From the NCBI GenBank assembly GCA_963734015.1, contig CAVTFG010000011.1, forward strand, positions 1 to 64,000: a DNA stretch of 64,000 nt, written 5' to 3'. How positions within the stretch are numbered: the first letter of the stretch is position 1; each line of letters opens with the position of its first letter. Below the pieces are notes generated by a model that had not been told where the DNA came from, did no database searches, and was given only the letters and a program-made list of their open reading frames with translations. The translations under genes and the position numbers were made by a program. This document shows, piece by piece, positions 23,198 through 30,947 of the stretch. This stretch comes from JALZKA01 sp963734015 (GTDB lineage Bacteria > Actinomycetota > Thermoleophilia > Solirubrobacterales > 70-9).

Positions 23198-24115
23198 ATG
23201 AGGGTCGTTGCGCTGCTGGCGGCCGTCGTGGCGGCGGCCCTTGCGGGCTGCGGCGACGACGGTGCTGAACCGGGCGCCTCCAGCGAGGCGACCCTGGTCC
23301 TCGACTTCACGCCGAACGCCGTCCACGCGGGGCTCTACGCCGCGCTCGAGCGCGGCTGGTTCGAGGAAGCGGGCGTGGCGCTGGAGATCCGCGCCCCGGG
23401 CGAATCGACGGATGCGCCGAAGCTGCTCGAGGCCGGCCGCACCGAGTTCGCGGTGCTCGACATCAACGACTGGGGGATCGCCCGCGAGCGCGGCCTCGAT
23501 CTGGTGCCGGTGGCCGCGCTGGTGCAGGTGCCCCTCGCGACGGTGATCGCCGGCGACCGCAACGCGGTCCGGCGCCCGCGCGACCTCGAGGGATTGACCG
23601 TAGGCGTGACGGGCTTGCCTTCGGACGACGCCGTACTGGACCACGTCGTCGAGGACGACGGGGGCGATCCGGGCGAGGTCGACCGCACCACGATCGGCTT
23701 CGACTCGGTCGCGGCGCTGTCCGCGGGCCGCGTGGACGCGGCGACGGCGTTCTGGAACGCCGAGGGCGTCGCGCTCCGCGAGCTCGGCGTGCCGACCCGC
23801 GAGTTCCGGGTCGGCGAGGTGACCGGCGAGCCGTTTCCGGAGCTCATCGTGGTCGCGTCGCAGGAGCTCGTGGATTCGGAGCCGGCGCTCGTGGAGGCGC
23901 TGCAGACCGGCGTGGGGCACGGCTACACGCTGGCGAGCGACGACCCGGAGGCCGCCCTCGACGAGTTGCTGTCGTCTGAGCCGGGGCTGGAGCCCGACGT
24001 CCAAGGCTCCCAGATGGATGCCCTGACCGAGGCAGACGCGTTCAGCGCCGGCGTCGAACCGGGAACGGTCAGGCGCGCTCGCATCGCGAACTGGCGAGCG
24101 TTCGCGAAACGCTGA
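23198..24115 (+). CDS. NMT1/THI5-like ABC transporter substrate-binding lipoprotein
   Basis: 305 aa from ATG 23198. The lipobox LAAALAGC places the lipid-anchored Cys near residue 18. The mature part has the ThiY/NMT1 pattern: LDFTPNAVHAGLYAALERGWFEEAGVALEI, then KLLEAGRTEFAVLDINDWGIARERG and RPRDLEGLTVGV. Proteins of this type bind thiamine pyrimidine precursors, riboflavin, taurine or nitriles for import. No permease or ATPase gene is adjacent, and no TPP-riboswitch motif was seen in the 120-base leader, so the ligand is open. Confidence 0.85.
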   Translation: MRVVALLAAVVAAALAGCGDDGAEPGASSEATLVLDFTPNAVHAGLYAALERGWFEEAGVALEIRAPGESTDAPKLLEAGRTEFAVLDINDWGIARERGLDLVPVAALVQVPLATVIAGDRNAVRRPRDLEGLTVGVTGLPSDDAVLDHVVEDDGGDPGEVDRTTIGFDSVAALSAGRVDAATAFWNAEGVALRELGVPTREFRVGEVTGEPFPELIVVASQELVDSEPALVEALQTGVGHGYTLASDDPEAALDELLSSEPGLEPDVQGSQMDALTEADAFSAGVEPGTVRRARIANWRAFAKR

Positions 24116-24123
24116 GTCTTCCC

Positions 24124-24157
24124 ATCCCGACACGGGATTCACGGCCGTTTTCGGCCG
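24124..24157 (+). terminator. Tandem hairpins after the NMT1-type gene
   Basis: Two short perfect hairpins follow the stop codon at 24115: ATCCCG-ACA-CGGGAT (24124-24138) and CGGCCG-TTTT-CGGCCG (24142-24157). They are followed by G-rich sequence rather than a T-tract, so termination is plausible but not certain. Confidence 0.45.
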
Positions 24158-24212
24158 GCTGGTGGTAGCGTGGCGGCGGATCGTCCATCGCCAACTCGAG
24201 GAGGGGTCGTAA

Positions 24213-24602
24213 ATGACTGAAACGCTCAAGGGAACTTGCTTGTGCGAAGGCGTGGAGTACGAGGTTCGAGAGCCCCAGGCACTGGGGTACTGCCACTGCA
24301 CCCGCTGCCAGCACTGGACGGGCTCGAGCCTCGCTGGGGTTGTCGTGGCCAAGGAGAACTTCGAGTTCACCAAGGGCGGGGATTTGGTCAAGACCTACGA
24401 GAGCCACCTCGCGCCACGCAACTTCTGCAGTAACTGCGGCTCCAGCATCTACGACGACCTGGGCGCGGTGTACTTCGTCGCCGCAGGACTGATGGGCGAC
24501 CTCGACATGACCCCGAGCTTCCACCAGCAGGTGGCATACAAGGCCAGCTGGCATTCGATCGGCGACGACGCGCCACAGTTCGACGAGATGCCGCCGGGCT
24601 GA
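24213..24602 (+). CDS. GFA-family (CENP-V domain) zinc protein
   Basis: 129 aa. The family zinc ligands are present: CLCEGVEY (CxC, residues 9-11), CHCTRCQHWTG (CxCxxC, about 28-34) and FCSNCGSSIY (CxxC, about 70-73). The fold is that of glutathione-dependent formaldehyde-activating enzyme, but most bacterial homologs do not have proven formaldehyde activity. AT-richer codons than the neighbours (for example GGA, ACT, TTG) hint at a different origin. Single gene, RBS GAGGAGG about 8 bases before the ATG. Confidence 0.88.
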   Translation: MTETLKGTCLCEGVEYEVREPQALGYCHCTRCQHWTGSSLAGVVVAKENFEFTKGGDLVKTYESHLAPRNFCSNCGSSIYDDLGAVYFVAAGLMGDLDMTPSFHQQVAYKASWHSIGDDAPQFDEMPPG

Positions 24603-24642
24603 CGCGAAGGCGTGCCGAGGCACAAGCCCAAGGTGGCGCCGG

Positions 24643-25002
24643 CTAGAGCCGCCTGCTCGCCCTGAACTGCTTTCGCACCGACTCCGGCCGGCCCCACATC
24701 TGCGTGACCTCGGCGCGGCCCTCGCGGAAGTCGCGGAGGATGAGCTCGGCCTCGATCCCCTCCTGGTCGAGGAGGGCCAGGGTGCCCTTCACCGTCGGGG
24801 CGGCGGCGGCGTGGCCGAACTTGTTGGCGACGATCAGCCGCCAGTGCCAGTCGGCCTTCGAGTAGGGCTGGGCATTGACCTGCGTGAGGATCACCGAGGC
24901 GTCGATGTAGCGCTCCTCGTCGGGCAGGCGCATGTCGAGCGTCAGGTCGGTCCAGTCGTCCGGAAGGGAGTCGAGGATCTCCTGGAACTGGTCGGCGAGC
25001 AC
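24643..25002 (-). CDS. Conserved hypothetical protein
   Basis: 119 aa. I do not recognise a named family. The sequence looks like a compact alpha/beta protein: an N-terminal helix (DQFQEILDSLPDDWTDLTLDMRLPD), several strands (YIDASVILTQVN, WHWRLIVANKFGHAA), and a helix with GTLALLDQEGIEAELILRDFREGRAEV. No signal peptide, cysteines or catalytic pattern are visible. It follows the DtxR-type regulator by 10 bases in the same direction and could be the last gene of the metal operon. Confidence 0.7.
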   Translation of the reverse strand: MLADQFQEILDSLPDDWTDLTLDMRLPDEERYIDASVILTQVNAQPYSKADWHWRLIVANKFGHAAAAPTVKGTLALLDQEGIEAELILRDFREGRAEVTQMWGRPESVRKQFRASRRL

Positions 25003-25012
25003 GCCTGGGAGC

Positions 25013-25702
25013 CTATCCCGCTGCGATCACCATCCGGCGCGCGAGCTCGGCGCCGATCGCGTGCGGCCGGCCGTCGACCTCGATCGAGACGGACCCGCCG
25101 AACGGCTCGCGCTCGGCGACCGTCAGCTCCGAGCCGGGCCGGATCCCGCGCTCAGCGAGGAACCTGAGCATCTCCGGGTCGGAATCGGAGACCCGGGCCA
25201 GGGTCCCCCGGCCGCCCGGCTCCAGTTCCGCCAGCGGCACTCCCGGCTCGCTCGCAAGCGCCAGCTCGCGGTCCGGGATCGGGTCCCCGTGCGGATCGTG
25301 CCGCGGGTCGCCGAGCGCCTCGGCGATCCGCTCCTCGAGCTCCTCGGAGATGTAGTGCTCGAGCACCTCGGCCTCGTCGTGGACGCGGTCCCAGGGCATG
25401 CCCAGCACGTCGGTCAGATACGACTCGAGCAGGCGGTGGTGGCGGATCACCTCGAGCGCAACGCGCTCGCCCTCGTCGGTCAGGAGCGCGCCGCGGTAGC
25501 GCTCGTGCTCGACCAGCCCCATCTCCTGCATGCGCTTCAGCATCGCGGTGACCGTCCCGGGCGAGACGCCGAGCCGCTCGGCAAGCGCCGACGTCGAGAC
25601 CGCTCCGTCGCTGCGCTTCGCCAGCGCGTGGAGGGCCTTCGCGTAGTCCTCGACCGCCTCGGTGTTGGGCGCGTCGGGTCGTCTGAATCCGGAGTGAGCC
25701 AT
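25013..25702 (-). CDS. DtxR/MntR-family metal-dependent repressor
   Basis: 229 aa. An N-terminal winged helix (EDYAKALHALAKRSDGAVSTSALAERLGVSPGTVTAMLKRMQEMGLVEHERYRGALLTDEGE) is followed by the dimerisation and metal-binding domain (HHRLLESYLTDVLGMPWDRVHDEAEVLEHYISEELEERI, with Glu/His ligands) and a C-terminal FeoA/SH3-like domain (about 150-229). This is the IdeR/MntR architecture, which represses metal-uptake genes when Fe or Mn is plentiful. It is the third gene of the operon led by the multicopper oxidase. The palindrome at 28064-28079 in front of that operon is a good candidate for its own operator. Confidence 0.92.
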   Translation of the reverse strand: MAHSGFRRPDAPNTEAVEDYAKALHALAKRSDGAVSTSALAERLGVSPGTVTAMLKRMQEMGLVEHERYRGALLTDEGERVALEVIRHHRLLESYLTDVLGMPWDRVHDEAEVLEHYISEELEERIAEALGDPRHDPHGDPIPDRELALASEPGVPLAELEPGGRGTLARVSDSDPEMLRFLAERGIRPGSELTVAEREPFGGSVSIEVDGRPHAIGAELARRMVIAAG

Positions 25703-25704
25703 GG

Positions 25705-26910
25705 CTAAACGCTGATCAGAAGCCCAGTCAGATAGAACGCCACGACGCCGGCAGCAACGCCGGTCGCCGTAGCCGTGTCGAGCAGGCGCCCGGCGCGGTC
25801 GCGCATCGCGGGCGCGATCTGCACGATCACCTGGACCACGGCGCCGACGCCGACGCCCAGCAGCAGCGCCGAGAGCTCGGGGTTGGTCACGGAGGCGCCG
25901 ATGATGCCGCCGAGGATCGCGGGGGCACCGGCGATCAGGCCGAGGAGCAGAAGCCGCCGAACCGAAGGATTGGAGCGCGTGAGCGGGGCAACGATCGCGA
26001 AGCCCTCGGTGGTGTTGTGGATCGCGAATCCGACGACCAGGAACGCGCCGAGCGCCAGCTCGCCGATCGCGTAGGCGGAGCCGATCGCAAGGCCCTCGCC
26101 CAGGTTGTGGAGGCCGATGCCCAGCGCGATCATCAGCGCCATCCGACCGGCGCCACCGCTCTCGTCACCCTCGCGCTCGCCGCGGGCGCGCAGGTGGCGG
26201 TCGACCGCGGTCAGCACCAGGTACGACAGGCCCGCGCCCAGCACCAGCAGCTCGACGCCGCCGAACGCCCCGCCGGACTCGTTTGCCAGGTCGATGCCCT
26301 CCAGCGTCGCGTCCACGGCGAGGAACGCGAGGAGTCCGACCGTGATCGCCATCAGCACCCGGATCCAGTCCGGCTTGAACCGGCGCATCGCCGGCAGCAG
26401 CATCATCCCGAGGACCACCGGGATGATCCCCACGTACGTGCCGAGCAGCGCCATCAGGGCGAACAGATCGCCGTCGGCCTTGGGCGTCTCCACCGCCGCG
26501 GGGATCTCGTGCTCGATCACCACGCCGGTCGAGGTGACGAGCGAGATGATGTACGGCTGGCCCTCCTGCCAGGGATAGGTCAGCGAGATCGTGCCCGAGC
26601 CGAGGCGGCCGATCGGCTCGTCGACGCCCGTGAAGTCGACGAACGCGTCATTCACGAACGCCTGGGCGACCGTCACCTCGTCGGGTCCGGTGTTGCGCAG
26701 CGTCAGCTCGATCTGGTTGGGCTCCAGCTGGGTGCGCTCGACCGCGAGCTCCTCCACCGGCGGGCCGAGGCGGTCGGGGAGGCTGTCGCCACCCGCGACC
26801 GCGAGCACGACCAGGACGGCCGCGATCAGCGCCGCAACGCCGGCGCCCAAGATCCACGTCGGCACGCCCGAAAGCGGCCCTCGCTCGAGTGTCTCGCCGC
26901 GCGCCTCCAT
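25705..26910 (-). CDS. ZIP-family metal transporter with extracytoplasmic N-terminal domain
   Basis: 401 aa, longer than usual ZIPs (about 250-300). Residues 1-45 hold a membrane anchor. About 50-140 form a beta-rich extracytoplasmic domain (VERTQLEPNQIELTLRNTGPDEVTVAQAFVNDAFV, cupredoxin/FixG-like). The eight-helix ZIP domain follows, with metal-site motifs HNLGEGLAIGSA (helix 4) and HNTTEGFAIV (helix 5). It imports Zn, Fe or Mn. The start overlaps the stop of the multicopper oxidase gene, and the DtxR-type regulator begins 2 bases after its stop, so the three are one transcription unit. Confidence 0.92.
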   Translation of the reverse strand: MEARGETLERGPLSGVPTWILGAGVAALIAAVLVVLAVAGGDSLPDRLGPPVEELAVERTQLEPNQIELTLRNTGPDEVTVAQAFVNDAFVDFTGVDEPIGRLGSGTISLTYPWQEGQPYIISLVTSTGVVIEHEIPAAVETPKADGDLFALMALLGTYVGIIPVVLGMMLLPAMRRFKPDWIRVLMAITVGLLAFLAVDATLEGIDLANESGGAFGGVELLVLGAGLSYLVLTAVDRHLRARGEREGDESGGAGRMALMIALGIGLHNLGEGLAIGSAYAIGELALGAFLVVGFAIHNTTEGFAIVAPLTRSNPSVRRLLLLGLIAGAPAILGGIIGASVTNPELSALLLGVGVGAVVQVIVQIAPAMRDRAGRLLDTATATGVAAGVVAFYLTGLLISV

Positions 26911-28055
26911 CAGCTCACGTCAAAGAAGCCCATCCACCCCAGCTCGGCGAACTCGGTCTTGTGGGCGTGGAACATGAACGGGCCGGGGTTCGGGAACGTC
27001 ATCTCGAGGATCCCGCGCTGCGCCTGCCCCTGGATCACCGTGTCGGTGAACTCGGTGGGCTCGAGCCGCGTGCCGGTCGGGTAGTAGTCGAAGAAGTTCC
27101 CGTGGATGTGGAACGAGTTGATCGGGTCGTACTCCAGCGCGTTCACGAGGTAGATCCGCACCGGCTCGCCGCGGTTGACCTCGATCGGCTCCGCCATGTA
27201 GTGGAACGGGATCCCGTTGACGGCGTAGAACTGGTTGCCCTCGCCGTCGAAGGTGGTGTTGAAGCCGTGCTGCACCATCACCATCTCGTCCGCTTCCGGG
27301 CGGCCCTGCTTGGGATCGACGATGAACGTCCCGTACATGCCGCGCGCGATGTGCTCGGCCAGCGGCGCGACGTGGCAGTGGTAGAGGTGGAGCCCGAACG
27401 GCTCCGCGTCGAACTCATACACGGTCGACTTGCCCGGGTTGATGATCCCGGCGCCCTGGCCCGGCACCCCGTCCATCGCCGAGGGATGCAGCCCGTGGAA
27501 GTGCACCGTGTGCGGGTGGGCGGAGCCGTTCACGAAGCGGATCCGCAGCTTGTCGCCCTCGCGACAGCGCAACGATGGCCCGGGAATCCGGCCGTCGTAC
27601 GTCCAGGCAGGGAACTTGACGCCGGGCGCGATCTCGATCTCCTTGTCGGCCGCGACGAGGGTCCACTCGCGGAGGATCCGTCCGCTGGCCATGCGCTTCG
27701 TCTTGCCGTAGTCGAAGTCGCGCAGGATCTCGGTCGGGTTGAACCCGTTCCCGTCGTGATCGACGTTCAGCCCCCCGCGGAAGGTTGGGCCGGCGGTGCC
27801 GAGCCCGTTCGCGTGCACGGGAACGCCGCCGTGCCCGGTGTGGCCGGCGGCGGCCGCGACCGCATCGGGATGCTGGTTGCCGCCGAGCGCGTCGTGGAGC
27901 CCCTGGTGCGGGACGACCTCGTGCAGCGCCGCCAGGGCGGGACCCGCCGCGAGGGCGCCGCCGAGCAGGCGGCGGCGACTCAAGCGGTGCGCGCGCTCGT
28001 CGGCGTCGGGCTGTGAGGCCTCGACGATCTCGGCCTCGGGCTTTCGGCCTTCCAC
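26910..28055 (-). CDS. Two-domain multicopper oxidase (Tat-exported)
   Basis: 381 aa from GTG 28055; no Shine-Dalgarno is visible, so the mRNA may be leaderless. A twin-arginine signal (HRLSRRRLLGGALAAG, about 23-38) predicts folded export. Copper-ligand motifs are visible: HTVHFHGLH (HxH), LYHCHVAPLAEHI (HCH with the type 1 Cys in the N-terminal domain), SFHIHGNFFD (HxH) and FMFHAHKTEFAELGWMGFF (HxH). The layout resembles two-domain nitrite-reductase-like oxidases. Because it is co-transcribed with a ZIP importer and a DtxR regulator, a ferroxidase or Mn/Cu oxidase role coupled to metal uptake is inferred, not shown. Confidence 0.9.
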   Translation of the reverse strand: MEGRKPEAEIVEASQPDADERAHRLSRRRLLGGALAAGPALAALHEVVPHQGLHDALGGNQHPDAVAAAAGHTGHGGVPVHANGLGTAGPTFRGGLNVDHDGNGFNPTEILRDFDYGKTKRMASGRILREWTLVAADKEIEIAPGVKFPAWTYDGRIPGPSLRCREGDKLRIRFVNGSAHPHTVHFHGLHPSAMDGVPGQGAGIINPGKSTVYEFDAEPFGLHLYHCHVAPLAEHIARGMYGTFIVDPKQGRPEADEMVMVQHGFNTTFDGEGNQFYAVNGIPFHYMAEPIEVNRGEPVRIYLVNALEYDPINSFHIHGNFFDYYPTGTRLEPTEFTDTVIQGQAQRGILEMTFPNPGPFMFHAHKTEFAELGWMGFFDVS

Positions 28056-28063
28056 AACAAAGA

Positions 28064-28079
28064 TTTTGACACATCAAAA
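28064..28079. promoter_or_regulatory. Palindromic operator before the metal operon
   Basis: TTTTGA-CACA-TCAAAA is a perfect inverted repeat with a 4-base spacer, lying 8 bases from the multicopper-oxidase start and 15 bases from the divergent ygfZ start. Its A/T-rich arms stand out in this G+C-rich DNA. The length and symmetry suit a DtxR/MntR-type repressor, which the operon encodes. Confidence 0.65.
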
Positions 28080-28094
28080 AGCACGAGGTCAAGC

Positions 28095-29066
28095 GTGCCT
28101 AGAATCCGAGTCGTGACGACGGTCGAGCTCGACGGCCAGTACCGCGCGCTCCGCGAGGAGGCGGGCATGCTCGAGCGCGGCGAGCGCCGGCTCCTGGCAT
28201 GCCGGGGCCCGGACGCCGCCACCTACGTGCACGACCAGCTCACGAACGACGTCGAGTCGCTCGAGCCGGGCCATGGGTGCTACGCGGCGCTGCTGGACCG
28301 CAAGGCGCATATGCAGGCCGACCTGCGCGTGCTGCGGATCGCCGCAGACGAGCTGCTGCTGGACACAGAACAGGCCGGGCGTGACGCACTCGGCGTGCAC
28401 CTCGGCACGTACCGCGTCGGCCGTGACGTGGACTTCGAGAACCTCGCCGAGGGTCACACGGTTCTTTCGGTGATCGGGCCCGCTGCCGCTTCCGCCACAG
28501 GCGTCGGACCCCTTGCGCCGGAGTACGCGCACCGCGAGGTCGCGATCGGCGGCGCCGGCGCACGCGCCGTGGCAACCGACGTCGGCATCGACCTGATCTG
28601 CGCGCGTGAAGACCTGGAGGCGATCGAGGCGACGCTCGAGGACGCGGGGGTCGTGAGGGTGGATCCGGCGGCCGCCGAGATCGTGCGCGTCGAGTCCGGC
28701 CGGCCGCGGTTCGGCCTCGACATGACCACCGCCACGATTCCCCAGGAGGCGGGGATCAACGAGCGCGCCGTCAACTTCGACAAGGGCTGCTACATCGGCC
28801 AGGAGACCGTCGCGCGGCTCCACTATCGCGGCAAGCCGAACCGCCACCTGCGCGGGCTTCGCCTCTCCGGCCAGGTCGAGCCCGGAGCGGTGGTCAGGCT
28901 CGGCGACCGAGAACTGGGCACGGTCGGCACCGCGGTCCTCTCACCCGCCCACGGCCCGATCGCGCTGGCGATCCTGCGCCGTGAGGCGGAGCCCGGTTCG
29001 ACGGTTGAGATCGACGCGAACGGCGCCACGGTCGAGGCGGGGGTTGTCGAGCTTCCGTTCGTTTAG
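28095..29066 (+). CDS. ygfZ: YgfZ/GcvT-domain folate-binding protein
   Basis: 323 aa from GTG 28095. It contains the defining motif KGCYIGQE (about residues 233-240), whose Cys is functionally important in YgfZ/IBA57. Other family stretches are YVHDQLTNDVESL, CYAALLDRKAHMQADLRV and RFGLDMTTATIPQEAGI. Proteins of this family bind tetrahydrofolate and help maturation or repair of certain Fe-S enzymes. It diverges from the multicopper oxidase operon, so both start regions share the palindrome at 28064-28079. Confidence 0.92.
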   Translation: MPRIRVVTTVELDGQYRALREEAGMLERGERRLLACRGPDAATYVHDQLTNDVESLEPGHGCYAALLDRKAHMQADLRVLRIAADELLLDTEQAGRDALGVHLGTYRVGRDVDFENLAEGHTVLSVIGPAAASATGVGPLAPEYAHREVAIGGAGARAVATDVGIDLICAREDLEAIEATLEDAGVVRVDPAAAEIVRVESGRPRFGLDMTTATIPQEAGINERAVNFDKGCYIGQETVARLHYRGKPNRHLRGLRLSGQVEPGAVVRLGDRELGTVGTAVLSPAHGPIALAILRREAEPGSTVEIDANGATVEAGVVELPFV

Positions 29067-29080
29067 GGTTTCGCTCGGAG

Positions 29081-29515
29081 ATGTGGTTTCGGGAGGCCGC
29101 TGGCCTAACGCGCGGCGTGCGCGCCGGAGTGCTTGGCCTGCTGGCGGCGGCCGTACTCCTGCTCGGCGCCTGCGGCGAGGACGATTTCCCGAATGACCCG
29201 CGCCCGGCGAGCCCGGTCGACCTGACCGCCGCGATCGACGATCGCAGCGTCACCGTCTCCCCAGGGGCGCTCGGGGCGGGCCTCGTGACGCTCACGGTCT
29301 CGAACCAGACCGGCGAGCCCGCCCGCCTGGCGCTCGAGGGTCCCACGTTCGCCTCCACCAACGAGATCCCGCCGGGAGGGACCGGCACGATCAAGACCAC
29401 CCTGGAGGAGGGCGACTACGAGGCGACCGCGGGTACCGAGGTCAACATCCGGCCCGGTCGGATCACCGTCGGGCCCGAGCGCCCGAGCTCGCAGAACGAG
29501 CTGTTACAGCCGTAG
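29081..29515 (+). CDS. Small secreted lipoprotein, cupredoxin-like fold
   Basis: 144 aa. A hydrophobic segment (GVLGLLAAAVLLLGACGED) ends in a lipobox, with the lipidated Cys near residue 31. The mature domain (LTAAIDDRSVTVSPGALGAGLVTLTVSNQTGEPARLALEG, then GTIKTTLEEGDYEATA) has the strand pattern of a cupredoxin-like beta-sandwich, but no Cys/His/Met copper-site residues are seen, so it is probably a structural or binding version. It follows ygfZ by 14 bases and may be co-transcribed. Confidence 0.72.
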   Translation: MWFREAAGLTRGVRAGVLGLLAAAVLLLGACGEDDFPNDPRPASPVDLTAAIDDRSVTVSPGALGAGLVTLTVSNQTGEPARLALEGPTFASTNEIPPGGTGTIKTTLEEGDYEATAGTEVNIRPGRITVGPERPSSQNELLQP

Positions 29516-30790
29516 CTATCCCGAGGCGGAGTCGTCCGCCTCGGCCACGAGGGCGTCGATGCGGTCCAGCTTCTCCTGGAGCGACGCGATCATCGCGTCG
29601 AGGCCGGCCCGGGCCTTGTCCGAGCTGGTCTTGATGCCCGTGAGCATCGAGCGAATGGCCTGCGCCTGCTTGAGCAGCGTGATCGCCTCGGCGGTGATGT
29701 CGCGCACGGCCACCGCGTCGACGTCGAGCTCGCGGTCGCGCGCCATCAGGACTCGCGCCGCGGCGAGCCGATAGGCGACCTCGAGCACCAGCGAGTCGGG
29801 CTCCTCGCGGTCGACCGCCACGATCAGCTTGTTGCCCTCGTACTCGGTGAGCTGCTCGCGGCCGGACGGAACGCGGTCCTCGCCGGCCACGACCAGCACG
29901 CCGAACGATGCGGCCCGTGCGGTCATGCCGCCATTCAGCTCGTTCCAGGCGGCGTGCTTCGAAAGCTTCTTGTCCTTTGCCTCGAACACGATCCGGCCCG
30001 TGGACGGCCCCTCGCCGGCGCCGAGCTCGATCAGCGTGTCGCCCTTCTTGCCGCCGCCTTCGGCGCCCTCGGTACCTGTGTGCGACGCGCAGTCACCGCG
30101 GCTGGACGCGATCCGCTCGACCGCCTTGTGTACGCGCTCCTCGAAGGTGAAGCCCTTGGCGGTGCCGCGCTCGGCCTCGGTGGCCACCCGCTCATCGGCG
30201 TCCTCGCGCTCGCGAAGCTCGATCACCTGGCGCTGGAGCGCCTCGATGCGCTTGCGGTTCGCCTCGCCCTCGTTCTGCTGGCGCTCGTCGAGCGCCTTGA
30301 GGCCGCGGACGACGGCTGCCTTGAAGTCCGTGAGCGGGTTCGCCCCGTCCTCGGCCGAGAACAGCTGGGCGATCTTCGTCCGCTGCTCCTCCAGCGCCTC
30401 GGACAGCATGGCGTCGATCTCCTTCTGCACGGATCCGTCGCGAGTACCGTCGAAGGTCTCGGCGATCCGCTCGGCAAGCTGCTGATCGCCGGTCTCGAGC
30501 GCCTTCGAGAGCCGCTCGCGCAGAGCTCCTGCGTGGCGCTCGAACTCGGCCCGGACGTAGTCGACGTTGACGGCCGTCTCCTCGGTGTCGAGAACCCGGG
30601 CGCCGATCTCGATGGCCTTCGTGATCGTGACGCCCGGCGGCTGGCCGGCCTCGGCCCGTTCACGAACGACGCGCGCGGCGCGCTCGTCGGTGAGCTCGAG
30701 CCGCTCGATCACGAGCCGGTCGCCGATCGCGCGGACCGCACCCTGATCGATGCCGTCGAGTGGTAGTTGTGGCTTCTCCGAGGCTTCCAT
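29516..30790 (-). CDS. Coiled-coil protein with putative PD-(D/E)XK nuclease core
   Basis: 424 aa. Residues about 60-215 are charged and helical (coiled coil). At about 220-325 follows FTFEERVHKAVERIASSRGD, then KKGDTLIEL, then RIVFEAKDKKLSKHAAWNEL. The spaced Asp and E-x-K fit a PD-(D/E)XK nuclease-like fold, as in RmuC and DUF2130 proteins, which also join a coiled coil to such a core. The C-terminus (about 365-424) is again helical. No signal peptide is present. The gene stands alone, divergent from ccr and tail-to-tail with the lipoprotein (adjacent stops). Function unknown. Confidence 0.7.
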   Translation of the reverse strand: MEASEKPQLPLDGIDQGAVRAIGDRLVIERLELTDERAARVVRERAEAGQPPGVTITKAIEIGARVLDTEETAVNVDYVRAEFERHAGALRERLSKALETGDQQLAERIAETFDGTRDGSVQKEIDAMLSEALEEQRTKIAQLFSAEDGANPLTDFKAAVVRGLKALDERQQNEGEANRKRIEALQRQVIELREREDADERVATEAERGTAKGFTFEERVHKAVERIASSRGDCASHTGTEGAEGGGKKGDTLIELGAGEGPSTGRIVFEAKDKKLSKHAAWNELNGGMTARAASFGVLVVAGEDRVPSGREQLTEYEGNKLIVAVDREEPDSLVLEVAYRLAAARVLMARDRELDVDAVAVRDITAEAITLLKQAQAIRSMLTGIKTSSDKARAGLDAMIASLQEKLDRIDALVAEADDSASG

Positions 30791-30877
30791 AGTGGACGTT
30801 TCAAGGTAGTCGCGCGACCGGACGGGAACCTGACAGCTGCAACGCGGCTACCATCCCGCGGCCCTCCAATGAAATGG

Positions 30878-30922
30878 GTGAGCGACGTAAGGCGCGAAAG
30901 AAACACTGCCTCCCTGGCAAGG
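30878..30922 (+). repeat. Dispersed two-hairpin repeat, copy a (before ccr)
   Basis: Starts GTGAGCGACGTAAGGCGCGA and continues with AAACACTGCC and TCCCTGGCAAGG. GCGAC-GTAA-GGCGC forms a stem closed by a GNRA-type tetraloop, and TGCC-TCCCT-GGCA a second stem. Related copies lie at 40010-40062 (opposite strand) and 63309-63352. It ends 25 bases before the chosen ccr start. Confidence 0.75.
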
Positions 30923-30947
30923 GATTGAGTTAGGAGTGACGCAAGAA

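Noticed and set aside
30801..30877. Promoter elements between the nuclease-like gene and ccr
   Set aside because: A GTCGCGCGAC palindrome and A/T-richer patches are present, but no convincing -35/-10 pair could be defined by eye.
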